Positions 23,749 to 33,126 are shown, counted from the stretch's first letter. The stretch is DNA of 64,000 nt from Actinomadura sp. K4S16 (GCF_008327685.1 NZ_BDDE01000019.1:225015-289014), one strand, 5' to 3'. Numbers and translations are program-made. The notes: a model not told the origin generated them from the letters alone.

Positions 23749-26700
23749 TGCGCGGCCTCCGTCCGTCCGTCCCATGCGTCGGCGTTCGCGTCCGGCCGCA
23801 GCCAGGCGAGCCGGTCGGGATCGTACATCGCGATGAACCGCTCGGACCGGTCCCTGCCGAGGTAGTACATCTCCGCCCCGTACGGCAGCCGGACACTGGC
23901 CACCTTGTACTCGCGGATCGATCCGGCGCTTCCCGGCGCGAAGCCGCTGCCGACGAACGGCGGCCGCTCGACGACCCAGCCGGCCTCGCCCCAGGACGCC
24001 ATCTCCTCCTCGTCCCGCCCCCCGAACGGGACGCGGTACAGGTCGGGGCAGTACGCGGGCCACCGGACGACGTACACGCCCTCGTCGTCGAGTGAGAACG
24101 GGGAGTCGGCGTACAGCAGCCCCAGCGCCTCGTAGAGCTGCCCGGGCGTCTGGAGCTCGGCCACGTCGGCCGTCGAGTGGACGAAGCCGCCGACCCGGTC
24201 GTACCCCTGCTCCAGGTACCAGGAGACATGGCCGTGCGGGACGACCTTCTGCATGATCGTCGGCGAGGAGACGCGGTCCTCCGGGTCGGCCGCCGGCATC
24301 TGCGGGACCGGCTCGCGCCGCGGCGGCGGCAGCGGAACCTCCGGCCGCCCCGGGACGAGCCCGACCCGCACCGCCCACTCGCTGAGCGACCGCACCTGGT
24401 CGCCGTGCAGGGACGCCCCGATGTGCGTCCCCGGGTTGAGGACCATGGCCCAGTCCTCCCGGGGCCACGCGCCGATCAGCTCCCGGAAGTCGGCGTACAC
24501 GAACCGGGACTCCGGCAGCACCTCGCGCAACCGGACCAGCGACGTGAACACCTGCACGGACACCGCGTCCCGCAGCGCCGCGTCCCACCGGAACTCCCGC
24601 TGGACCGGGGTCACCTCGAGCGGCGCGTCGTCGGGGATCGGCACGAGCACGTTCGCGTTCAGCAGCACCCGCAGGAACGCGTCGGAGTCGCCGCTCGCGG
24701 CCGCCTCGTAGAGCTCCTGGTCGATCCGGTTCCCCGGCTCGAACGCGGGCTCGGGCTCCCCGACGGCGTGCAGCGCGCGCCCCGAAGCGGCCTCGCCGGC
24801 CGGTGCGGCGCTCCCGCCGTCCTCGACGCGGCCGGGACCCGTGACGTCCCGGCCGTCCGCCTGGCCGGGGAGCGCGGCATCCTGGGGCGCCGGACCTGCG
24901 GTCGGCTGAACGGCTGCGGGGCCGCCCGGCTCAGCGGCACCCACGGCAGGGGACGCGTTCGCGCCCTCGCCTGGAGCCGCGTGGTCGGCGAAGTCGTGAC
25001 GACCGCTCTGGGCGGTGTCGGCCGCGTCCTGCGGCGGCGTCCCCGGCATGCCTGCCTGGTGGCGCTCCACGTCCTCCGGGGTTGGAGGTTCGTTGACCTG
25101 GGGGCCGGTCTCCATGAGGCCGCCCGTGGCGGAAGGCGCGCCTTGGTCGGTTGCGTCCCGTCCGCTCGCCTGCCCGGGAAGCGCCGCATCGCGGGGCTCG
25201 CCAGGACCGGCGACACGACGGTCGGCCTCTTCCGGCACGCGCGGTCCGACGCCGGCGGTCGCGGGGCCGCCCACCTCACCGGCACCGCCCGGCGCGGTTT
25301 CGCGGGGCGCACCGGGGTCGTCCCGTCCGGCCATGTGGCCAGGGTCTGCGCCCGGCCCGGGTGGGGCCGCATAGGCACGGCCCGCGCCATCCGGGACGGG
25401 GCCCGAGGGGTCGACCTCCTGAGGCGCAGGACCGGGAGTGGCAGCGCTGAGCGGGCTGCCCGACGCGCCCGCGAGGTGGTGACCCGCGTCTGCTGGTGCG
25501 CTCGGTCCTAGCGGCTCGTTGCTCTGAGGCGCGGGTCCGGGAAGGCCGGGCTCCGGGGCGCCGCTTGCAGGCGTCTCAGGAGTGATTGCGTCGGCCGGGG
25601 TCCCGGGTGCGCCTGCCAGGTGACGGCCCGCGTCCCCGGGCGCGCCGGGTCCTAGCGGCTCGTTGGCCTGAGGTGTGGCTCCGGGAAGCCCGGGCTCCAG
25701 GGCGCCGCTTGCAGGGGCGGGCACTTCGGGTGCTGTTGCGTCGGCCGGGGTGCGGGGTGCGCCTGCGAGGTGGCGACCCGCGTCTGCGGGTGCGCCCGGC
25801 CCAAGGGGCTCGTTGGCCTGCGGTGCGGGGCCGGGAAGTCCGGGCTCTGGGACGCCGCTTGCAGGTGTCTCAGGAGTGATTGCGTCGGCGGGGGTGCCGG
25901 GCGTGCCTGCGAGGTGGCGACCCGCGTCTCCGGGCGCGCCGGGTCCTAGCGGCTCGTCGGCCTGCGGTGCGGGTTCGGGGAGGCCGGGCTCTGCTCCGAT
26001 GCCCGGCCGGTCGGTCGAGCCGGGCGCGCCCGCGTGGTGGCGGCCCGGGAGTTCGACGTCCCGAGGCGCGGAGCCGGGAGGACCGGGCTCGATGACGCCG
26101 CCTGCCTGGCCGGTCGGGCCGGGAGCGGCCGCTGGGTCCAGTCCGGCCAGGAGGGCCGGGTCGATGGCCGTGCTGGACGGGTCCGAGTGGCGGCCCGCGC
26201 CTCCCGGCAGGCCCGGTGCGGGGCTCGGCGGCTCGTTGGCCGGGACGCCGCCCGCGGCGTCCGGCGGGACGGGAGTGTCCGCACCGGAGGATGCGGGCTG
26301 GGGAGGTACGCCGGGTGCGCCGGTCTCGGGCGCACCGGGACCGGTGGTGTCGTTTCCGCCCGCTGAGGCGGCGTGAGGCATGGCAGGGCCTGCCGAGTGG
26401 TGGCGGCCCGCCTCCCCAGGGGCCGCGCCCAACTCGCCGAAGTGGGCCGGGGCCTGAGGCGCGATCTCAGGACGGCCCGGCTCGGCGGGACCGCTCGGCC
26501 CGGGACCGGCCGCAGGGTCGGGATGCGCGACAGGGCCGGGACCCGCGTGGTGGCGTCCCGCCTCCGCGGGCGCTCCGGGTGCGGGAACAGCGGGTTCGTC
26601 GGTGGGCGCGGCGCTCGCGTGGCGGCCCGGCCCGGCGGCGCCGGCGGCCGGAGCGGGAGGCGCGGCAGGGGCGTCGGCGTGGTGGCGTCCCGGCTCACCG

Positions 26701-28079
26701 GCCTGCGGCGGGTCGGCCGGCACGGCGGGGGCCACCGGCACCGCGGGCGCGGCCGGAGCCGGCGGCGCCGCGGCGGACGGGGGAGCGGGCGGCCCGCTGA
26801 GGGTGCGGACCTGCTCGCCCGGCATGGACGCGTCGATGGGCGTGCCCGGGTTGAGGACGAGCGTCCAGGAGGCGTCGGGCCACGCGGTGACCATTTCCAG
26901 AAGGCTCGGCATGATGAAGCGGGACGACCCGATCGCCTCGTTCATCCACTTCAGCGACGTGAAGATCTGGATCGACGTCCGGCCGTGCACGGGGACGGGG
27001 CGCCACGGGAACTCGCCGTCCCCGGGGACGATGCCCCACGGCGTCTCGGCGTCCACCGGCACGAGCACCTGGGCGCCGAGCAGGATCTTGAAGAAGGATT
27101 CGGTGTCGCCCCGGCGCCCGGCGTCGAAGAGCCGCTGCTCGATGTCGTTCTGCGGCTCGAAACGCTCCGTCATGCGCTGGGCGGCGCGCCGGTCGGCCCA
27201 GGTGGCGAGGCCGGGGAGCTGCTGTGCGAGGACGGTCCCGCCCGCGGGCGAGCCGGAGTTGATGGCGAGCGCCCAGTCGTGGTTCGGCCAGTACCGCAGC
27301 ACGACGGTGAACGGCAGCGTGATGTGCTCGGTGCCGGGCCCGGACGCCTCGGCCAGGCGTTCCGGCGAAGTGAAGACGGGGACGACGGTGGAGCCGTCGA
27401 CCTCGCGGGTCTGCCAGGGGAAGCCGGGACGGCCCGGACGCAGCGAGTAGTCCGTCTCGTCCGGGACGGGCAGCAGCACGTCGGTGGCGGCCAGCGTCTG
27501 CAGGAACAGGTCGTGGTCGTTGTTCGCGGCGGCCCGCAGCAGCTCGCGCTCCACGTCGTTGGCCGGCTGGAACTCCGGGCGCGGCGCCTCGCGGGGCAGG
27601 TCGCGGTGCTGGTCGCGCAGCTCCTCCCACGGCGGCGTCGCGCGGCCGACCAGCGGGGGGCGGCCGTCGCCCTCGGCGACCTGCCGGACGAACCAGGCGG
27701 GCAGCCGCGCCTCGATCGGCAGGGCGGCGGCGACGCCGCGCGCGGGCGCGTCGACGGCCAGCCACCAGCGGTTGTCGGGCCAGCCCTCGGCGATGTCGCC
27801 GAACCGGACGGTCATGAAGTGCTGGTAGGCCGGGCCGAGGCACGCCCGCATCGCCGCCGCCGACGTGTAAACCAGGACGTGGACCCGGCCGTCCTCCTCC
27901 TGGGTGGGCCACGACGGCTGCGCCTCCCCGGCGAGCACGCCGTCCACCAGGTCGGGCGGAACGGGAATGACGAGCTCGCTGTCGGCGAGGAGGCGGAAGT
28001 AGCTCTCCTGGTCGCCGGCCCGTACGGTCTCCTGCAGTCGGTGCTCGAGTTCCGACGTGGGTCGCCACGCGTCGGCCAC
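23745..28079 (-). CDS. Giant SseB-family protein with four SseB repeats and a repetitive Pro/Ala linker
   Basis: This roughly 1444-aa protein has three SseB-like domains (about residues 10-150, 165-300 and 305-430; each starts NDIE/NDVE-x2-L and has a TPW/FPW turn and a VFTS strand). A low-complexity linker of about 680 residues rich in Pro, Ala, Gly and His follows, then a fourth SseB domain (about 1110-1240) and a C-terminal domain (about 1270-1444; SWYLEQGYDRVGGFVHST, WVVERPPFVGSGFAPG). Ordinary actinomycete SseB proteins have one or two SseB domains plus this C-terminal part, so the linker and duplicated domains are the oddity. GTG at 28079 (AGGGG 9 nt upstream) is preferred to GTG at 28088. 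Function unproven; a link to secretion or surface assembly is suggested by the SseB name only. Confidence 0.75.
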   Translation of the reverse strand: MADAWRPTSELEHRLQETVRAGDQESYFRLLADSELVIPVPPDLVDGVLAGEAQPSWPTQEEDGRVHVLVYTSAAAMRACLGPAYQHFMTVRFGDIAEGWPDNRWWLAVDAPARGVAAALPIEARLPAWFVRQVAEGDGRPPLVGRATPPWEELRDQHRDLPREAPRPEFQPANDVERELLRAAANNDHDLFLQTLAATDVLLPVPDETDYSLRPGRPGFPWQTREVDGSTVVPVFTSPERLAEASGPGTEHITLPFTVVLRYWPNHDWALAINSGSPAGGTVLAQQLPGLATWADRRAAQRMTERFEPQNDIEQRLFDAGRRGDTESFFKILLGAQVLVPVDAETPWGIVPGDGEFPWRPVPVHGRTSIQIFTSLKWMNEAIGSSRFIMPSLLEMVTAWPDASWTLVLNPGTPIDASMPGEQVRTLSGPPAPPSAAAPPAPAAPAVPVAPAVPADPPQAGEPGRHHADAPAAPPAPAAGAAGPGRHASAAPTDEPAVPAPGAPAEAGRHHAGPGPVAHPDPAAGPGPSGPAEPGRPEIAPQAPAHFGELGAAPGEAGRHHSAGPAMPHAASAGGNDTTGPGAPETGAPGVPPQPASSGADTPVPPDAAGGVPANEPPSPAPGLPGGAGRHSDPSSTAIDPALLAGLDPAAAPGPTGQAGGVIEPGPPGSAPRDVELPGRHHAGAPGSTDRPGIGAEPGLPEPAPQADEPLGPGAPGDAGRHLAGTPGTPADAITPETPASGVPEPGLPGPAPQANEPLGPGAPADAGRHLAGAPRTPADATAPEVPAPASGALEPGLPGATPQANEPLGPGAPGDAGRHLAGAPGTPADAITPETPASGAPEPGLPGPAPQSNEPLGPSAPADAGHHLAGASGSPLSAATPGPAPQEVDPSGPVPDGAGRAYAAPPGPGADPGHMAGRDDPGAPRETAPGGAGEVGGPATAGVGPRVPEEADRRVAGPGEPRDAALPGQASGRDATDQGAPSATGGLMETGPQVNEPPTPEDVERHQAGMPGTPPQDAADTAQSGRHDFADHAAPGEGANASPAVGAAEPGGPAAVQPTAGPAPQDAALPGQADGRDVTGPGRVEDGGSAAPAGEAASGRALHAVGEPEPAFEPGNRIDQELYEAAASGDSDAFLRVLLNANVLVPIPDDAPLEVTPVQREFRWDAALRDAVSVQVFTSLVRLREVLPESRFVYADFRELIGAWPREDWAMVLNPGTHIGASLHGDQVRSLSEWAVRVGLVPGRPEVPLPPPRREPVPQMPAADPEDRVSSPTIMQKVVPHGHVSWYLEQGYDRVGGFVHSTADVAELQTPGQLYEALGLLYADSPFSLDDEGVYVVRWPAYCPDLYRVPFGGRDEEEMASWGEAGWVVERPPFVGSGFAPGSAGSIREYKVASVRLPYGAEMYYLGRDRSERFIAMYDPDRLAWLRPDANADAWDGRTEAAQ
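25430..25992. repeat. Tandem ~48-50 codon repeats in the SseB linker
   Basis: Four consecutive units of about 145-150 bp encode variants of EPGLPGPAPQANEPLGPGAP followed by DAGRHLAGAPGTPADA and a TPETPASG-type end. The units differ by point changes and small indels. Further looser copies with the GRHHAG-type motif continue through the rest of the linker (about 25,000-26,700). The register suggests unequal crossing-over. Confidence 0.75.
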
Positions 28080-28189
28080 GGTCGCCACCCCCTGTTTCTA
28101 GCGTGCTCGTCCCCGCGCGACTGCCTACGCTACATGGGCGAACAGGATTAAAGAGCACAATCGTCTGACCGAGCGTGGGAGTTCGCAGG

Positions 28190-29449
28190 TCAGTGCGCTG
28201 TCAGCTCCGCGAGGGCGGTGAGGAGCCGGTCGATGTGCTCCTCGACCGTCCCGATGCCGATGCTCGCGCGGACGGCGCTCCCGTCCTCGCCCAGCAGGTG
28301 CCGGACGAAGGGGTGGGCGCAGAACTTCCCGTCGCGCACGCCGATGCCGTGCTCGTCAGACAGCGTAAGCGCCACGTCGCGCGCGTTCCAGCCGTCCACG
28401 GTGAACGACACGATCCCGACGCGCGGCGCCCGCTCGCCCCACAGCGTCAGCTCCCGGACGTGGGGGAGCGCGGCCAGTCCCGACCGCAGCCGCTTCACCA
28501 GGGCCTCCTCGCGGGCGGCGAGGTCGTCCCAGAACGGCGGCAGCGCCTCGCACGCGGCGGCCAGCGCGACGGCGCCGAGGACGTTCGGGGAGCCCGCCTC
28601 GTGCCGCTGCTCGGCGAAGGACGCCCACCGGGTCGTCGCCCCGACCGAGGCGCTGGCGCCGCCGCCCTTGAGGTAGGGCTCGGCGGCGCGCAGCCAGTCG
28701 GCGCGTCCGGCGAGCACGCCCGCGCCGAACGGCGCGTACAGCTTGTGCCCGGAGAACGCGACGTAGTCGAGGTCGAGCGCGGTCATGTCGAGGGGGCGGT
28801 GCGGGACGAGCTGCGCCGCGTCGACCGCGATGCGGGCGCCGTTGCGGTGCGCGACCTCGGCCAGCTCCTCGATCGGCCACAGCTCGCCGGTGACGTTGGA
28901 CGCGGCGGTGACGACGAGCAGCCGCGGCCCGACCGGGCACGAGCGCAGCGCGCGGTCCGCGGCGGAGAGGGCCTCGGCCGGGGTGGCGGGCGCGGGCAGC
29001 CGCACGGCGCGCCTCCACGGCAGCAGCGACGCGTGGTGCTCGCTCTCGAAGACGACGACGCTCGTCCCGGCGGGGACGGCGTGCGCGAGCAGGTTCATCG
29101 AGTCGGTGGTGTTGCGCGTGAACACCACGGCCGAGCGGCGCCACGCGCCGAGGAACGACCGGACGGTCTCCCGCGCCTCCTCGTAGGCGGACGTGGTGAC
29201 CTGGGACGCGTACCCCGCGCCCCGGTGGACGCTGCTGTAGTACGGCAGTGCGCGGGTGACGGCCTCCTGGACCGCCTCCAGGCACGGCGCGCTGGCGGCG
29301 TAGTCGAAGTTGGCGTAGGGGACGCGGTGGCCGCCGCGCACCGGAACCGGGGCGTCCGCCCCGACGACGCGGGGGAGACGGCGAACCCGGACCCCCTCCG
29401 GGTGCGTCACAGCAGTCGTGATGGGGGAGCGGGCGAGCAGCGTGGGCAT
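28190..29449 (-). CDS. Class V aminotransferase (cysteine desulfurase-like)
   Basis: This 419-aa PLP enzyme of the class V/NifS fold shows FDYAASAPCLEAV at the entry, FTRNTTDSMNLLAH, the His-Asp ligands (SEHHASLLPW, IAVDAAQLVPH) and the PLP Lys in FSGHKLYAPFGAG. A Cys-containing segment near the end (RDGKFCAHPFVRH) sits where desulfurases carry their catalytic loop, though not in the canonical position. The substrate may be cysteine, selenocysteine or an amino acid of sulfur metabolism. A SAM-IV riboswitch directly upstream shows that expression follows S-adenosylmethionine level, which ties it to sulfur and methionine metabolism. No isc or suf genes adjoin. ATG at 29449. Confidence 0.88.
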   Translation of the reverse strand: MPTLLARSPITTAVTHPEGVRVRRLPRVVGADAPVPVRGGHRVPYANFDYAASAPCLEAVQEAVTRALPYYSSVHRGAGYASQVTTSAYEEARETVRSFLGAWRRSAVVFTRNTTDSMNLLAHAVPAGTSVVVFESEHHASLLPWRRAVRLPAPATPAEALSAADRALRSCPVGPRLLVVTAASNVTGELWPIEELAEVAHRNGARIAVDAAQLVPHRPLDMTALDLDYVAFSGHKLYAPFGAGVLAGRADWLRAAEPYLKGGGASASVGATTRWASFAEQRHEAGSPNVLGAVALAAACEALPPFWDDLAAREEALVKRLRSGLAALPHVRELTLWGERAPRVGIVSFTVDGWNARDVALTLSDEHGIGVRDGKFCAHPFVRHLLGEDGSAVRASIGIGTVEEHIDRLLTALAELTAH

Positions 29450-29487
29450 GCCTGGACCTTCCGGGTCAGGGACCCCGGGGCGTCCGT

Positions 29488-29612
29488 CGGGATCCGCGCT
29501 TGCCGGAACGCGGTCTCGCGTCCGGCCAGGTCTTCACCCGGGGCACCCCATCGCGGACGAAGGGTTGCCGGCCAGCAAGCCGGGGCTTGGCGCTGGCGCT
29601 CATGACCTCATG
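29488..29612 (-). promoter_or_regulatory. SAM-IV riboswitch
   Basis: On the minus strand the leader of the aminotransferase gene shows the conserved SAM-IV core in order: GGTCATGAG (29607-29599), AAGCCCCGGCTTGCTGG, CCGGCAACCC, GGGGTGCCCCGGGTGA, then GAAGACCTGGCC (to 29524), and the 3' conserved CCGGCAAGCGCGGATCC. The 5' GGTC pairs with GACC to close P1. Binding of S-adenosylmethionine should switch the downstream gene off. Edges are approximate. Confidence 0.85.
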
Positions 29613-29656
29613 CGGAAGTATAAGCGGAGCCGATCGAAGATCAAGGGGAGGGTGCG

Positions 29657-30028
29657 ATGCGGTACGGGGTGGTCGCGACGCTGGCCGGCGGAGCGCTGGT
29701 GCTCGGCGCCCTCAGCGGGTGCGGGGCGCTGGGCGGGAACTCCGGCCAGGTGTGCACCGACACGAAGAAGGCGTTCCAGCAGTACGTCGCCCAGGTGCGG
29801 AGCGTCCCGGCGGCGGAGCCCGCGCAGTGGCGCCCGGCGACCGAGCAGCTCGCCGGGCGCCTCGACGGGCTGGCGAAGCAGGCCGACGACGCCGACCTGA
29901 GCAAGGCGCTGAAGGCGGAGGCCGGCAAGCTCCGCGCCGCCGCCCCCGGCGTCGGCTCCGGCGACGTCTCCCAGCTCGACACCGTGATCAGGGAGACGCC
30001 CACGGCCATCGGCAACGCCTGCGACTGA
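29657..30028 (+). CDS. Small lipoprotein
   Basis: This 123-aa protein has a lipoprotein signal (MRYGVVATLAGGALVLGALS then GC, lipobox LSGC with lipidated Cys22) followed by a helical domain of about 95 residues with two Cys (VCTDTKKAF and GNACD) that may form a disulfide. It should be tethered to the outer face of the membrane. AAGGGGAGGG precedes the ATG. It is divergent from the SAM-IV leader and converges on the PBP gene 17 bp away. No family name recognised; such proteins are common in actinomycetes. Confidence 0.8.
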   Translation: MRYGVVATLAGGALVLGALSGCGALGGNSGQVCTDTKKAFQQYVAQVRSVPAAEPAQWRPATEQLAGRLDGLAKQADDADLSKALKAEAGKLRAAAPGVGSGDVSQLDTVIRETPTAIGNACD

Positions 30029-30045
30029 GCATCCCCGCGCGTCGG

Positions 30046-32979
30046 CTAGCCGCCGGTTCCGAAGCGGCCTAGTGGGCCGCCTCCGGTTCCGCCGCCGTCG
30101 CCGGTTCCGCCTCCGGTTCCGCCTCCGTCACCGGTGCCGCCACCGCCGTCGCCGGTTCCGCCGCCGTCGCCGGGCGGCTGCGGCGGGAGGATGGTCGGCA
30201 GGTCGGTGGGGGGCGTCGGGGTGTCGGGCCGGTCCGTGGACGGCGGCGGCTCGACCGGCCCGCCCGTGTCCGGCGGCTGCGTCCCGCCCGGGGGGACGTC
30301 CTGCGTCGGCCCGCCGAAGCCGCTGCCCGGCGTCTCCGACGGCGACCCGAACGACTCGGGCTCGTAGCCCTTGATGTTCACCGCGTCCGACATGTACGAG
30401 CGCCAGATCTGCGCGGGCAGCTGCCCGCCGTACGCGCCGTAGCCGGGGATGTTCAGCGGCTTGCCGTCGCTGCGGAACATCGCGACCGTCGTCGCCATCT
30501 GCGGGATGAACCCGTTGAACCAGATCGCGCGGCCCTTGTCGGTGGTGCCGGTCTTGCCGGCGACGTCGCGGCCGTCGGGGAGCTGCGCGCCGGTGCCGGT
30601 GCCGCCCTGCACGACCTTCTGCATGGCGTAGGTGGCGTCCCTGGCGACCTGCTGGCTGAACGCCCGCTCGCCCTTCTCGGTGAACTTGCGCTTGTGGTTC
30701 TCGTTGTCGGTGACGGACTTCACCACGAACGGCGTCCGGTGCACGCCCTCGGAGGCGAACGTCGAGTACACGCCCGCCTGCTGGACGGGGTGCAGCGAAA
30801 CGATGCCGAGCGGGAACGTGGCGGCGTCCCGCTGGTCCGGCTTCATCTGCGACGCGGGGATGCCCATCTTCTCGGCCATCGCGGCGATCTTCTTGTTGCC
30901 GATGTCCTGGCCGAGGTTGACGTAGGCCGTGTTGATCGAGTGCTCGGTGGCGGTGACGAGGTTCACCGTCCCGAAGTTCTCGTTGCTGTCGTTGTGGATG
31001 GGCGCGCCGCGGAAGTACTGCGGGGAGCTGCCGTCGTAGCTGGTGGACAGCGTCTTGCCGTCGTCCAGCGCGGCCGCCAGCGCGATCGGCTTGAACCCCG
31101 ACCCGGCCTGCGCCCAGTCGCCGAAGGCGCTGCTCAGCGCCTCCTCCAGGTAGCCGCGGCCGCCGTAGAAGGCGAGCACCTGCCCGGTGGACGGGTCGAC
31201 CGACACCGCGCCGGTGCGGATCTTCTTGCTCATCCCGTTCGGGGCGTTGTTCGAGACGGCCTGCTTCATCGCGTCCATCAGCCGCTTGTCGAACGTCGTG
31301 GTGATCTTCAGCCCGCTGCGGTTGATCTCGTCCTCGCTGTAGCCGCGGCGCTCGGTGAGCTCCTTCTTGGCCACGTTCACCATGTAGCCGCGCTGGCCCT
31401 TGAGGACGTCGATGATCTTCTCCTTGCCGGGGGCGGGGAAGGTCAGCGAGGCCGCCTGGGACGAGGTGAGCGCCCCGTCCCGGACCATGTTGCCGACGAT
31501 CGCGCGCCAGCGCTGCTCGGCGTAGGCGCGGCGGGGGCCGGTCGGGTCGGCGAAGTTGCTCGGCTGCTGGATCGCGGCGGCGAGGTAGGCGCCCTCCGCG
31601 GGCGTCAGCTTCGAGACGTCCTTGTCGAAGTAGGCGTGCGCGGCGGCCTGCACGCCGTAGGCGTCGCGGCCGAAGTAGATGGTGTTGAGGTACTGCTCGA
31701 GGATCCAGTTCTTGTCCTTCTCCCGGCCCACCTTCAGGGAGACCATGATCTCCTTGAGCTTGCGGGTGACCGAGCGGTCCTTGCCGATGCCGCCGTAGTA
31801 GTTGCGGACCATCTGCTGCGTGATCGTCGAGCCGCCCTGGAGCTGCTTGCCGGTCGCGGTGGACCACAGCGCCCGCGTGGTCCCCTGGACCGACACCCCG
31901 GGGTCGCTGTAGAAGCTGCGGTTCTCCGCGGCGATCACGGCGTCCCGGGTGCTCTTGGGGATCTTGTCGAGCTTGACCGCGTCCCGGTTCACGCCGGTCT
32001 TCGCGATCTGCGTCTTGCCGTCGGAGTAGTAGAACGTCGGGCCCTGCGCGATCGCCTCCTCCTGCGGCGACGGCACCGGCGTGAACAGGTAGGCCACGCC
32101 GAACGCGGCGATGCAGAACCCGAGGAAGGCGAGGATCAGGAACAGCGAGCGGCGGAAGAACCGCGACCGGCGGCTGCGCGGCTTGCCGGGCCCCTTGCCT
32201 CCACCGCCGCCGGGCCCGGGAGCTGTGCCGGACGGCGGTTCTCCGGCATGGGAGTCGCGCTGGGTCGAGTCGCGCTTGGAGGCGGCGGGCATGGTCTTGG
32301 TATCTCCGGTGGTCGCCCCGTAAACACCATCCGGCGCGGCCGCACCTCCGGACGCCGCGACACCCTCGGACACGGCGGCCTCTCCGGACGCCGCAACCCC
32401 CTCGGCGGCGGCACCTTCGGACGCGGCGACACCATCGGACACCGCGGGATCATCGAGTGCGGCGGCACTTTCCGAGGCGGTGGGGCCCTGGGAGGTGGTG
32501 GCCTCATCGGCTGCTGCGACGTCTTCGGGGCCGGCGAGGCCGTCGGAGGCGGGGGCGGCCTCGGAGGCGGTCAGATCATTGGACGCGGCGGCGCTCTCCG
32601 AGGCGGTGGCGCCTTCGGGGGCTGCGGCGTCTTCGGCGGGGGAGACATCCTCAGAGAGGGCGGCGTCTTCGGACGCGGGGGCTTCATCGGCGGGGGCGTC
32701 CGTGGTGTTATCCACGGTGGTCGATTCGGCTGAGTCGCCCAGGTCGGTGGCCTCTCCGCGACCCTTGTCGTCGTTCCGAGATATGTCGTCCTCGTCGGCG
32801 AATTCGGCGTCCGGGGCGGATTCTCCGATGGCAAGTTCGGAGCCGTTCACATCCGCGGTCAGCGTGGCGGTCGCGCGTCCGTCCGTGCCGGCCGACGCCC
32901 CGGCCTCGGTGTCGTGCCGGTCCGCCTGGCCCGTCCCGGAGCGTTCCCGGCTCTCCGGGATCTTCTCGCTGTCGCTCAC
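30046..32979 (-). CDS. Class A penicillin-binding protein (GT51 + transpeptidase) with long acidic N-terminus
   Basis: This 977-aa bifunctional peptidoglycan synthase has a cytoplasmic extension of about 230 acidic Ala/Ser-rich residues with degenerate ASEGVAA repeats, a basic stop (RSRRSRFFRRS), a membrane helix (about 275-300) and a GT51 glycosyltransferase (about 320-500; catalytic Glu in AAENRSFYS, then LQGGSTITQQ). The transpeptidase follows (about 580-860) with SxxK in AGSGFKPI, SxN in HSINTAYV and KTGT in AGKTGTTDKG. A Pro/Gly/Thr-rich tail of about 90 residues ends it. It polymerises and cross-links murein at the membrane. The GTG at 32979 sits close behind a G-run, so the start is uncertain; an internal ATG after the acidic part would also give a full enzyme. 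Confidence 0.93.
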   Translation of the reverse strand: MSDSEKIPESRERSGTGQADRHDTEAGASAGTDGRATATLTADVNGSELAIGESAPDAEFADEDDISRNDDKGRGEATDLGDSAESTTVDNTTDAPADEAPASEDAALSEDVSPAEDAAAPEGATASESAAASNDLTASEAAPASDGLAGPEDVAAADEATTSQGPTASESAAALDDPAVSDGVAASEGAAAEGVAASGEAAVSEGVAASGGAAAPDGVYGATTGDTKTMPAASKRDSTQRDSHAGEPPSGTAPGPGGGGGKGPGKPRSRRSRFFRRSLFLILAFLGFCIAAFGVAYLFTPVPSPQEEAIAQGPTFYYSDGKTQIAKTGVNRDAVKLDKIPKSTRDAVIAAENRSFYSDPGVSVQGTTRALWSTATGKQLQGGSTITQQMVRNYYGGIGKDRSVTRKLKEIMVSLKVGREKDKNWILEQYLNTIYFGRDAYGVQAAAHAYFDKDVSKLTPAEGAYLAAAIQQPSNFADPTGPRRAYAEQRWRAIVGNMVRDGALTSSQAASLTFPAPGKEKIIDVLKGQRGYMVNVAKKELTERRGYSEDEINRSGLKITTTFDKRLMDAMKQAVSNNAPNGMSKKIRTGAVSVDPSTGQVLAFYGGRGYLEEALSSAFGDWAQAGSGFKPIALAAALDDGKTLSTSYDGSSPQYFRGAPIHNDSNENFGTVNLVTATEHSINTAYVNLGQDIGNKKIAAMAEKMGIPASQMKPDQRDAATFPLGIVSLHPVQQAGVYSTFASEGVHRTPFVVKSVTDNENHKRKFTEKGERAFSQQVARDATYAMQKVVQGGTGTGAQLPDGRDVAGKTGTTDKGRAIWFNGFIPQMATTVAMFRSDGKPLNIPGYGAYGGQLPAQIWRSYMSDAVNIKGYEPESFGSPSETPGSGFGGPTQDVPPGGTQPPDTGGPVEPPPSTDRPDTPTPPTDLPTILPPQPPGDGGGTGDGGGGTGDGGGTGGGTGDGGGTGGGPLGRFGTGG

Positions 32980-33126
32980 AACCCCCCCGTGATTAATGCG
33001 TTACAGACGATACCTGAGGGAATCCGTGCGGCGGCCGCCCAATGCTCATCCGCGGTCTCCCATAGGAGGACGGGCAATCCGTCTCCCTGGTTGTCGTGAC
33101 GGATGCCGCAACCGGCGGCCTTTCGG

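Noticed and set aside
23749..24588. Minus-strand extension of the 122-aa gene
   Set aside because: It is an out-of-phase shadow of the SseB-repeat gene; the real start is the overlapping GTG at 23748.
24177..26800. Several plus-strand frames opposite the SseB linker
   Set aside because: Repetitive GC-rich coding on the minus strand creates open frames on the other; no start sites or domains.
23745..28079. Polymorphic toxin with downstream immunity gene
   Set aside because: The C-terminal domain (GYDRVGGFVHST, RPPFVGSGFAPG) looks like the usual end of actinomycete SseB proteins, not a toxin, and no signal or WXG100 feature is present.
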